Shown here piece after piece: positions 53,812-64,000 of a DNA stretch of 64,000 bases. The notes below the pieces were generated by a model. The model saw only the letters and a list, made by a program, of their open reading frames with translations. It searched no databases and was not told the origin of the DNA. Both the position numbers and the translations under genes were made by a program. This stretch comes from Primula veris (Eukaryota > Streptophyta > Magnoliopsida > Ericales > Primulaceae): assembly GCA_963682055.1 (NCBI GenBank), contig OY821751.1, positions 1,984,001 to 2,048,000 of the forward strand. The letters are read 5' to 3'. Numbering within the stretch: position 1 is the first letter of the stretch; every line of letters starts with the position of its first letter.

Positions 53812-56800
53812 TGATGGATTTAGTCACTGTATTAAAAAGCTCGTCTCAGATCGAAAAATCCTTATTAAAAGCTCAATACAAAGTTTGATTCGAAGCTTAT
53901 AAGACTGATAAAAGCTTGATTTCCTGCTTTTTATGTATTAAGCTAACGCTTTTAGCGTATCTATTTCAAAAATGCTTTAGCTACGTTTTCGCTTCTTAAA
54001 ACGTTGGATTAAGCTTTATTGAAATAATTCAAGTTTTTTGTTGTTTTTGTATTTTCAGTTCAATTTAAGTGTATGTAATTGCAATAAAGAGCTGGGATCG
54101 GATAATTGTACTTCTATATTTAGATTCTTAATTGTACTTCTATACATTGGGTCATTGTTAATGCTAGAATAGTATAATGAAAATGGATTTCTTCATCTAT
54201 CAAAAGGGTTATATTCAACATAAGAAATGTCACATTTTACACTGTTTACACAACCAAGGGAGCAAGAGATGCCATTATCAGCTTAATATAACCATTCAAG
54301 GTAAGATAGTGCCCAATATAATCTTGGATCGAATATGAACGAATAAATTTCAAGTATAAGTACAGTAAATAAATCTATCGCTGCAAGTTCAAGATAGAGT
54401 CACATTCCTATATAATTTTAGATCCGACCATTCAAGCAAGAGACGAACACGAAGTACGTCGGTGATACCTTTTCCCATGGCTTATTAATTCTTTCAAATT
54501 CATGAAAAAATAGATTGGATATACCAAAAGATCAAGAATCTAAGTCATCCTCATTCACAACATTAGTAGCTGCTTTGCTAACCAAACATCTTTGTTCTGC
54601 TTGAATCTAAATCTATCTATTTTTGCAAGCGAATTGCAACAAAGGACAACTTAAAAGAACTAAGAAACAAAAGAAAAAAAGTGAAGAAAATTCAAAGAAT
54701 CTCACAAAGAACAAGAAGTGACTTCATACGAGTAGGTCACACACATGTTTTGGAATAAAGTTTATAATCGATACAAAGTCGAGTTGTGAAGTCTATTTAT
54801 TAAAAATCTACAAAGAATTGCTAGAGCTAAAAAAAGAGTGTTCATACCACGTTTTAGTAGGTCTGTCTTGACTACAGTGAACGGATAAATTCCAACTCCA
54901 TTTACTAATGCACTGTGTGTGTATTAAACAAGACTGTTACGAAATAATCATTTGATGACTGACTAAACAAAATGATTTATAACTCGTGGTATAGTTATTG
55001 TTTATGCTCTTAATTCCTATATTTATATTTAGTCATGTATGAATGTGTTCGTCATTTTAATTCATACATGGTGAGATTCATAACGAGGCACTAAACTTAA
55101 TGAGTTGGATGACAACATTATTCGTATCAATGTTTATTAGTAATAAAAGAAATCCATGTCCCGTAAGGGATTGATGATACTCTCTTGAGGAAGATTATAA
55201 GTTTTGTTTATGTAAACCCTGCAGTTGGATTTATAATCCGACACGATAAATAAGTTAAGCGGACAGGCGTAGGAATAATACGTTTATTAAATAAAAAATC
55301 AGTCAGTGATTTAATTTAATAAATGAGTATCTGATTAATCTTTACGTGGAGATATAACGAACATGTTTGACAATTGGAACGAATTGGATATTCGGATTAT
55401 GGTAGAGGGATCAGTCGGGATCTTTAGTGGAATAAATCACGATTTAAATTGATTGGGTATATCTCGGTATGATAACATGAAATCTTTTTAAAGGAACTCT
55501 ATCCTAATCAGCCTACAAGTACCTATCTTATCCTGCATATAACACGCCCCTTTTCTTGACAGAATAAGTTTTTTGATAACTATACTTCAAGATTGCCTAG
55601 AGAGATAAAGAGCCCATCCTCTTTCAAGAAGTAAGGTGCTAGTTCATGAATTAAGGTAGAAGAGTTGAGGCGAATCTGTTCCATCACAGCCGCCATTTGT
55701 TCCCTTCTGTTATTCGGTATGATCTAAACATATACGGTAAAACAATATTTATTTGATAATATACGTACATACTAAAACTAAGAATCTGGGCACATTTTTT
55801 CCGTTGTTCAAACTGATTTTCTATCAAAAATAGCTTATATCTGATCCTTAACATAAACATAAAATAATTTATACAACGCTAGTTCCGCGCATCTTCTAAG
55901 CACGCAAGTTGTTTAGGGAACAAGTTGGTAGGCTTAGGTTAAAACTTCTAACATTTTCAAGTTCTTGGATTTTGAGCTAGCCAGACAAATATAGCGAGCT
56001 ATTAAGCAAAATACTAAGCTAAAAAACTGCAACGAACTAAAATGTATATGTATGAGTAGAGCTACTGATCTTGCTACAAACATTTAGCAGATGGACAGTT
56101 TAATAACAAGAAGGATTTTTTTTTTACTACAAACAGAAAATGATTTATTTGAAACACAATATATGTATGTATGCGTATGTATGTATATACTATATAGGTA
56201 CACATGTATGTATGTATCTACTATCAACCCACGAGACCAAACAGGCCGGTGTCTTTTTAGTCATTGCTGAGAGTATATAATGTCTTCCCACAATGACTAA
56301 AAAGACAACGGTCTGTTTGGTCTCGTGTTGTGGCTAAGGTATCCCGTATTCGTATATTATTGTGAAAGTTATCTTACTTTTTTAATATCTGTCAATTTAT
56401 TGCTGAAAAGAACAGGAAATAGGTATTAATTGCATAATTTTTATTTTTTTTATCGAAGTTTACATCATATTCTCTTTACCTGCTCGAGCCTGATTATTAT
56501 GGAATATTACTTCCACAATTATGCTAGCAACTTTTTTGTCGCCGTAGAGCAAAATCCCCGCTTATCTTCTTCTACAAGTTGTTTAGTTCGTTCCACGAGA
56601 TCATCTACTATAGTTTCTCACTTTCTTGTACTCTAGATGGAAGAACATCATTTACTTATACTTGTGTTTTCAGTATATAATATCAACTAGCATGTGAAAT
56701 AATGTTCCATATAAATCTGATAGCATTTAGTTTTCAATTCATGATCTTATGCCTATTCTCTCTTACAATAACTTGCACTAGCTAATTATGTGATGTTTAC

Positions 56801-57925
56801 AGTACACCACATTACCCTTGTTATGATTAATATTATCAGGATCTTGGGATATTTTATGTTAAAACAATAAAATTTTCAAGATATTCTATGTTACTATTAA
56901 TATTGGGTCATTTCACCTTTGTTTTCATAGTTTTGGACTAATGTTCTGCTATCTTTTGAAGAATGGACTAGATTCATGTAAATTTTCAGGGGAAACCATT
57001 ACTTCTTAAACAGCTTAAATTGAGAATTCGACTTAAGGATATCGTAAGTGGCGTGTGTACCATGGACCAAATTTATATTTCCCAGAAAGTTACTAGGCAA
57101 TTCGACTTTTGTACATGTTAGATTCAACTAAACGAGCCTAATATAAAGACCAAAAAGGAAAGTGGATACATCCCCCTCAAATTTATCTGTATCGAGGTTT
57201 TCCATTTGTGGTTGGTATACTGTTTATATGTAAATTGTACATAAGTATCTCACTTTATATAAGAAACAGTCGCTAATATTTTTCAGTTTCTAAGTGCAGG
57301 GTAATGTGCTTGGAGCTAAATCAGTAATCACCTATGCCATTTTCCAGAATTATTTGCGAGAACGAAAGTTACCGACCAATTGTTAATGAAAGGAATACAA
57401 TTTCTTTTGTAGTTAGACTCTATAATCTATACAGTTATGACTAAAGTTTTATATGTTTCTAACGGAAATATTTTAGTTAGTCTGCTGAAGCTATCGACTG
57501 CAAAGAAACTTCAAATTCCGATCATAAAATTTTGACTGAAAATAATACCTGATCTGTATCTATATTTATATTTTCTTCAAAACAGAAACATCTACCATTC
57601 ATCGCGTCAAAAACACAATTAAGTAAACCAAGAAACAGATGAATATAAGAGTTTTTATGAAGTGATTAACTGTAATTTAATCTTTGTGTGAGTACATAAT
57701 AATAAATGGAACTCTACTCACAAGTTGCTATCAATAACTACTTAGGAAGAAACATGTATGCATGTCTAATAAATGTTCAACCCCAAACAGAGATATGGAG
57801 CTAAGTAGCTAATCTTTGTAATGATGATGTATCCTAATTCCTAAATTATAAAGAATGATACCAGAATAGAAAAAACTATCATTTTTAATCACACTTAAAG
57901 TGACTAATCATATCTTTGAATAGCA
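53812..57925. other. intergenic, possible LTR-like stretch
   Basis: No gene is recognised. 54830-55700 is less AT-rich and reads like retrotransposon terminal or spacer DNA, but I cannot find matching ends. 56155-56220 is TATG-rich. 56231-56326 is a hairpin (listed separately). Confidence 0.4.
56231..56326. repeat. 36-bp inverted repeat, 24-base loop
   Basis: The left arm ACGAGACCAAACAGGCCGGT continues to TTAGTCATTG. The right arm CAATGACTAAAAAGACAACG continues to GGTCTCGT. Only two mismatches in 36. A small foldback element is more likely than a microRNA precursor, but both fit the shape. Confidence 0.8.
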
Positions 57926-60900
57926 CTAATTTAATGCAGAAGATAGAAAAGACTTGAACCATTTGGCAGAGTCTTTCGGGTATCTCTTCTGTTTATTGTT
58001 GTAATCAACAAAATACAAGCCAAATCTTGAAGTATAACCTGCTGCCCACTCCCAATTATCCAATAAAGACCACACAAAGTAACCTTTCACATTGCATCCA
58101 TCATCTCTGCATTTTTTTAATAAATTTATCAGTTACATAAAATCAAATTATTGTTCTACATGCAAATGACAAAAGTCTAGTGTTTTCACATATAAAAGTA
58201 ATTCCACTGTGACATCTTTAGATTGTACTCGTAAGTTATGTCAATCTCAACTCAAGTCCTACCTCTTCATGTAAAGCAATAACGTCAGCGACTGAATATT
58301 CACTAATCTTGTTAGAAAAATAAGAGAATTTTGAAAATAGAATTGTTCAATCACATGCCAATATTCATCGAATGTTCAAAGAGTTTAGTGCAGCAAACAT
58401 TAAATGTAGAGACCATGTTAAAACTTAAACTTGATTTTCGACCAAGTTCTTATTTGGATGTAATTTGAGTATACAAACTAAAATAAATGTTTTGAATATT
58501 TGGGCTAATTAGTAAATCGAATAAATAGCCATGTTTTACAAAGTCTAAGAGTTCTTATGTCTAAAATTGTTGTCCATAATATTCGGTCTAAAAAGTGTGT
58601 AGAAGAATCAATTTCTAGAATCGTATAGAGAGAAATAATTTGTGGGAATATTTGAGAATGTTCTCGCTATTTGTAACCAAGTCAAGACCAAACCAAAAAA
58701 GTCAAAGAAAATCCAAAAAAAGTAAAATACTCTTTCCGACTTTTATAAATCTATCATCTTTCGATATTTTTTAGCCTTCTTGTTTAAAAACTATTTCCAA
58801 CAAACCAGAGAAGAATTGGCTTAAGCTTCAAAAGTCAAAAGTAAAATTGAATCAGAAGAGTTTCTTAAAGTTCAAGAGAAGAAGCAATGAGACATACTTG
58901 ATAGAAGCAAGCACATTCGAGAGATAATCATTATGATACTTGATTCTTTTTTGATCCTTTAAAGCTTGTTTGATTGGTTTGAATATGTTATTTGAGTCAT
59001 CCATTCCTGTAAAGAAAAAACATGAAAAATTACAAAGTAACAAAGCTAACAGAACATTTGCCAATAAAAAACCATGTTTTGAAAGCAAAAAAATTGTTCT
59101 CATCCCAACAACATAATGGTCAAGAGCTGTCAAGAATATTTTATCAGTATACCAAATCACCATATCCAATCTACAAAATAACTTTCGGTGGCTCGCCATC
59201 ACTGATGATGAGGTGGCACTAATTCCTGGTTCGTGTTTGTATATTGTAAATAAGTGGCATGCTTTTTTTAATTGGAGATTACCATTTTCAGTTATAATGA
59301 TTGGAATATCCCCGTACTTATGCTTGATGTAATTCATTAAGCTTCGAATCCCTTGAGGTACTATGTAGAGCCATATTGAATTTGCCTGTGTAATTTGAGA
59401 GGATCATATACAAGGTAAGGAAGAATTTGAGATAAGAGTGAGATAGCTAATATATGTAGATTAGGAACTTCAAAGACATAACATAAAGGTAAAAGGATAA
59501 GATAGCGTACCCGGTCTCCGATAGATTTTCCACCTTTAAAGGCTGGTAATAAGGAAAACAAAAACATAGAAACACAGTCATAATGATGTCTGATACTGCT
59601 TGTAAAAGTTCAAATTTGGCTGGATTTTCTTTGAGGTAAAAGTTTTCTTGCTTAGTGATAAATTGGATCTTTAAATCCCCGTTTCGTTAAATATTCTATT
59701 CTAGTGTTTTGACTTTGTTTGAAGTTAAGAGTAACCTTGTAGATCCAAAATCATAAATTCCTGTATGAGAACAATTCTAGAGACCCTTCATGAAAATCAA
59801 CCAAATAGACCAAATATCAACTTTTAAGTAAAGATATATAACTTACCGAAAAAGAACAGGCGAAGATATATATTTACATTTAAAAACTTAAAACTTACGG
59901 AGACTTATAGCACCGGAGTCTGACAAAGTACCATTGAGCAGGACCCCAATGATACCGGTGTTATCTTTCATGGCATAAAACGTTGTGTAGTGGTTTATTC
60001 CTACAAAATCTATAGATCCCTTAACCAGAACTGATTCTGATTTTGTAAATCTTGGTAACCGGTCACCAACTCTGCTAATCATAGAGCTTGGATAAGCACC
60101 CAAGAGCAAAGGTTCAATAAACCTGCAATATAAATTTTTCTGAGTGACGAAGTTGAGAACAAATTAGAACTATGTTAAATTAATTTATTATGAAGTGAAA
60201 ATCACTACACCATATTTAATTAGGCCTAATTAAGAGAAACAGACAATATTTAAACAAAATAACCAGGAGCCTATCTTATATGCCTATTGTGATGAGATTC
60301 TTGTTCAAGGAAAAGAGTTCACTAATGTGAGATAAGACCTCAGCTTGAGCCTTTTGAGCAAAGTAATTCGTGATACAGCTCCGAAGTTTCAGTATCAAGG
60401 GGCTTTTTTTAATAAAATAAGTTGGTTTTATTAGATGCTATAATGAGTGTGACACCGACATACAAGTTTCATATTTTAGGCACAATTTGGTTTGTGATTA
60501 AGAGGTACAGCTAAATGATTTAACTTTTACCAGACCTAAGTAAAATAAAACATAAATAACGGTAAATTAAGCTAGGTGTTTTAGCTTTTACCAGCCCAAT
60601 TGAAAATCTTGTGCTCTTTGAGTTGCTTCAAGGTCATCCGTGGAGTTGGATGCTGGTTCGAACCATATAACATCGAATGCTACCCCGATCGATCCTTGTT
60701 GAGTTTTCTGTCACGATATTCAAGTAATGATTCATGATTAGATTTAATAGCAGCTCATTGTATGGTGATCACCTTTCACTTGCAATATAATTAAGAAAAT
60801 CAGGGTACAATAAGGCTCTCTATTTTGATTCCTTCATCTTCTTTTAGTCATTCATTTTTCTATATGACTGTCTACTCATCGAGAACCAATTCAAATAAGG

Positions 60901-63194
60901 TATATAGGTTTAGATGAATTACCATATTGTGAGCATTCTTTAGTTACATTCTTGGTTTCGGATTGTTATGTTGTTGGTCATCGTTTCATTGAATTAGATA
61001 GATCATTAGGTTCTTTAATTAAAGTTTATTCATTGGTTTTAATTGTACAAGTAAAGCTACAATGAATGGGTATACATTCTCAGTTATTATTTATTACTTG
61101 AGTACTAGTCTTTTTGTCAATCAAACATACCTGGTATTTCTTTCGGTAGATATCCGCAACAGTCGCATGAGAAAGAAGGATATTATGAGCGACAATATAA
61201 GGCTCTGTGGCAGAATTTCCACTTCGACATAGAAAGTGAAGTAAAATAGAGCATCTCCCAGGGGCTTGTAACCCCGCATCGTAGCCTTGTGTGGTTATAG
61301 TGTGAGGCTCGTTAAACGTTATCCAATGCTTAACCCTGTCCCCGAATTTCTCAAAACATGTTTCTGCGTATATTGCAAAATCATTTCTGGTAAAAGGAAG
61401 AAAAAAACACATTTTAGTGTTCATAATATTCACATAATTGTACATATACTTTTTTCGGCATCTCGAAAATGGCATGCTTACATTATTTGTGGGCTTAACC
61501 ATCCATTATATCTTTCTTCCAAGGCTAGAGGAAGATCCCAATGGTAGATAGTTACATAAGGTTCAATTCCTACAAAGAAAATTTTACATATATTTGTTTT
61601 ATGTTATTTTTTTACTGATTATACTTCTGTTAGAATTTTGTTCAAATAAGTTGGCTGAAAAAATAATCCGTAAACATACCGTTGGCCAATAAAGCGTCGA
61701 TGATATTGTTGTAGTGATCAACTCCGGCCTGGTTTATTTTTCCAGTGCCATCTAATAAATTATAAAAATCCAATAATGTCGCTTCGAGTTTATATTTCAT
61801 AATTATAAAATTTATAATGAACTACACCATTCAAATAAACAAATTATTTATATTTTAACCATTCAAAATAAAGTGAATACACAATCATGCAAATGACAAA
61901 GTTGTTGAAAAATGAAATAAATGATCTGTATATCTATTACAAAATACAACTCATGCAATTATTATAGCATGGCCATGAAATAGTTACAGACCCAAGACGG
62001 AGATAGCCTCGGTCCCCATATTTATAAAAATAACGTTATTAGGGCGCTTAATTAGAACTATAGCTGTCCCATTTCGAGTACACATCGTTCTTTTTTATAA
62101 TTAAAATGATAGTTCACAATAAATAACACCCGTAATCATGCTAAATTGGTAATAGACAGCGTTCTAAATGGTGTGCTTAGGCGTAAATTAGACGGCGTCT
62201 AAGAGGTAGGCACAACCTAGAAGCCTAAGCTATTAGGCATGATTAACCGGATTAGACGGTAATTAAGCGAATTAGACGGCGATTAGGCAGTGATTAGACG
62301 CTAGGCGGCCAATTTTCGCATGAAGTCCGCCATGCGCCTTAATTAATTAATGTGAAAAAAAGTCTCACTTGGGAAAATTCTGGACCAGGCTATTGAGAAT
62401 CTGTATGCATCCATTCCCATGTCCTTCATGAGTTGTATATCTTCCTATATATACAAAGAAAACAAAACTTTATGTGACAAATACAATACTTTGGATAATC
62501 CTGATCACTTGTTTATCACTTATTATATATAACTTACCGTAAAACAAAAGTTTACCCTACAACAAAATGTCAGTTGAACGTCTGTTGCTAAACTGATGGT
62601 AAAATGAGCGTTGTTAAGTTTAACAACAGTTTTTGTTGCCAAACTGTTACTAAAATTTAACGATAATCACTTTACCAATATTTTTTAAAAAGTAAACTGT
62701 TGTTATCTTTAACTTTTTTTTTTAGTATTATCACTCATAGTAATGAAATTTAATTTAAATATATGACTAAATTTAGGATGCTTACTGGATAACGGTGATA
62801 CTGGTCATTTGCTACATCAGCATTGCTAAAATCAAGTACCTTTCCTGCAACCAAATATGGGGAATAAAATTTGTGTGAAAGAGGGAAGCAGAGTACCTGA
62901 CTCTGAGTCAGTGTTACTCTGCTTTCCACAGCTATTGGATCTGCTACAGTTAAAATTTTTAAACAGATTCAATGGCTGTGGAAACAGAGTAATCCTGACT
63001 CAGAGTCAGGTACTCTGTTTCCGTGAAAGAGTCGGTTAACAGACTTACCAACTTTTGTACTAAAATATTTAATATTTAAAATGAAGATTTTAACTAAATT
63101 TATTTCTAGATGATGAATGTATTGTACCAAACGAGTGTGAAAATTTGTCCCAGATTGTTGGTCCTCGCCCATCTTCTTTCACTGCTCCTTCATA
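57926..63194 (-). CDS. BGLU40: GH1 beta-glucosidase, BGLU40 type (5' end outside window)
   Basis: Twelve exons found, 5' to 3' on the minus strand: 63194-63128, 62844-62786, 62444-62369, 61751-61680, 61569-61482, 61386-61131, 60707-60592, 60122-59899, 59542-59511, 59385-59283, 59006-58898, 58106-57926. All are GT-AG and in frame, giving 460 residues. The missing first exon should hold the signal peptide and the FGTASSAFQ-type start; family members have about 500 residues. Visible GH1 blocks: [41 protein letters not shown], acid/base TFNEPH (exon at 61386), [11 protein letters not shown], nucleophile ITENGMDD (59283/59006 junction), and the aglycone-site [13 protein letters not shown]. Both catalytic glutamates are present, so it should be active on beta-glucosides, probably in the apoplast or vacuole. 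The substrate cannot be told from sequence. A hairpin MITE sits in its second intron. Confidence 0.92.
62110..62345. repeat. TTAGACGG/TTAGGCG-rich repeat in BGLU40 intron
   Basis: Many near-copies of GATTAGACGGCGATTAGGCA and GCTTAGGCGTAAATTAGACG within 240 bp. GC-richer than its surroundings and short-period; of unknown type. Confidence 0.55.
62876..63032. mobile_element. hairpin MITE, copy 2
   Basis: Inverted arms with GGAAGCAGAGTACCTGACTC on the left and GAGTCAGGTACTCTGTTTCC on the right, and a TACAGTTAAAATTTTTAAAC loop. It shares the GTACCTGACTCTGAGTCA core and the CCACAGCTATTGGAT stretch with the copy at 6161. The arms have drifted more than in copy 1. Confidence 0.85.
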
Positions 63195-64000
63195 CTGTAC
63201 ACAATTGGAAAAAATAAAATTTTAATTCTTCTGTTTTTTATTTCATATATAAAAGTATTCAAGCTACCAATCAATACTGTGACATGGTGGTGGGTGAACA
63301 TTTTAAACAATTACAATCTTTTTAGTTACTAAATGTTTGAGATTTTAGGAGTTGCTAACTTAATATGTTACCAAAAGCATGTCAATATAATTAGATTATT
63401 CGAAGATACATTACACTACTTCATTAGACATATAAATAGTAGAGAGAGCAAAATATTTGAATATGAGTAACAAAGTACAAAGTCACTCTAAATTTGTGAT
63501 GAAATGAAATAAATTCTTTTCTTTGAGTGACAAAAGTTGAAGAATAAAATGATCTACACATATGATCAGGTCTAAGAGCTCAACTTGTTACGTTAGATAA
63601 AAAAACACTCAAAACAGATGAATAAAGGAGAAATTTTTTTTGGCGAAACTGCAACTTGATTAATAATCAAATGATGTTACAATCTCTCATCTACTCTTAA
63701 ATAATAAAAACATGTTTTAACTGAACTTTAATCAACCTTAAATTTCGAACTGAGAGCTTTTTAATTACTATCTAACTCAGGGAAAGCCTGAGTTATTTAT
63801 AGGCTTGAACTAATTCTATTCACATTATAATTATGACCAGAACTACTCCTAGTTCAACAAGGAGTTTTAATGACCGGTCCTAATCCTAATACTACTTTAA
63901 CTAAGAGGTATTCTCCCGGATCACGGCTGCCCCCTGAAGAGCGATGAACTCCTGTTCAAGCTAGAAAAAAAATTCGGAAATGTCGCAACGACCATCTCTT
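63195..64000 (-). other. BGLU40 intron 1 or 5' region, possibly with an LTR
   Basis: No exon 1 candidate is visible on the minus strand, so the first intron probably runs past the window edge. 63640 to the end is less AT-rich and reads on the minus strand as CCTATAAATAACTCAGG (about 63790-63806) followed by a CTCAGG/CCTGAG stem. That is the look of a retrotransposon LTR promoter, but no ends or coding parts are seen. Confidence 0.35.

Noticed and set aside
54830..55700. Possible solo LTR
   Set aside because: No TG...CA ends, target duplication or partner copy could be found in the window.

Overview
The window is nuclear DNA of a flowering plant, most likely a eudicot. The evidence is GT-AG introns, plant-only gene families, an intron-free nuclear tRNA gene, plant-type CACTA, MULE, Stowaway-like and L1 elements, and a scrap of plastid DNA. 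I cannot name the species. Seven protein-coding genes are supported. For the five spliced ones I joined the exons by hand, and every junction I give keeps the reading frame.

Layout, left to right. 1-2.5 kb: repeats only. 2561-9734 (+): a nine-exon plastid PPR protein of the DG1 (DELAYED GREENING 1) type, with three degenerate duplicates of the end of exon 1 in its first intron. 10533-16093 (-): a ten-exon N-acetylglutamate synthase, first enzyme of arginine synthesis, converging on DG1. 16.5-19.1 kb: AT-rich spacer. 19128-26227 (-): a ten-exon NEMP/DUF2215 nuclear-envelope membrane protein with a diverged minisatellite in intron 1. 27320-27392 (-): tRNA-Thr(AGT). 29807-31066 (+): a single-exon GT34 galactosyl/xylosyltransferase. 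33366-39971 (+): a nearly full-length L1-type LINE with a 19-bp target-site duplication, intact ORF2 and broken ORF1. 40510-41599: a ~1.09-kb foldback with a 9-bp target duplication (long-TIR, MULE-like). 42743-44998 (+): a group IId WRKY factor whose first intron holds a plastid ndhI fragment and whose upstream region is partly duplicated. 48.9-49.9 kb: decayed LINE. 52216-53811 (+): a secreted extensin-like LRR protein. 57926-63194 (-, running off the right edge): a GH1 beta-glucosidase of the BGLU40 type.

The genes do not form a pathway; each is an ordinary single-copy-looking housekeeping or regulatory locus. From memory, the Arabidopsis counterparts of NAGS and the GT34 gene are immediate neighbours (At2g22910/At2g22900), a group IId WRKY gene (WRKY15) lies nearby on the same arm, and DG1 and a NEMP gene lie close together at the end of chromosome 5. 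The order here therefore looks like an ancestral block that later fractionated elsewhere.

The spaces between and within genes are filled with small non-autonomous elements: six CACTA-type MITEs (three with exact 3-bp target duplications), four members of a CGGTT-rich family, two members of a hairpin MITE, Stowaway-like copies and several tandem duplications. I see no CRISPR, operon or novel multi-gene system. The most unusual items are the DG1 exon-end duplications, the MULE foldback between two copies of the WRKY upstream region, and the ndhI insertion in the WRKY intron.
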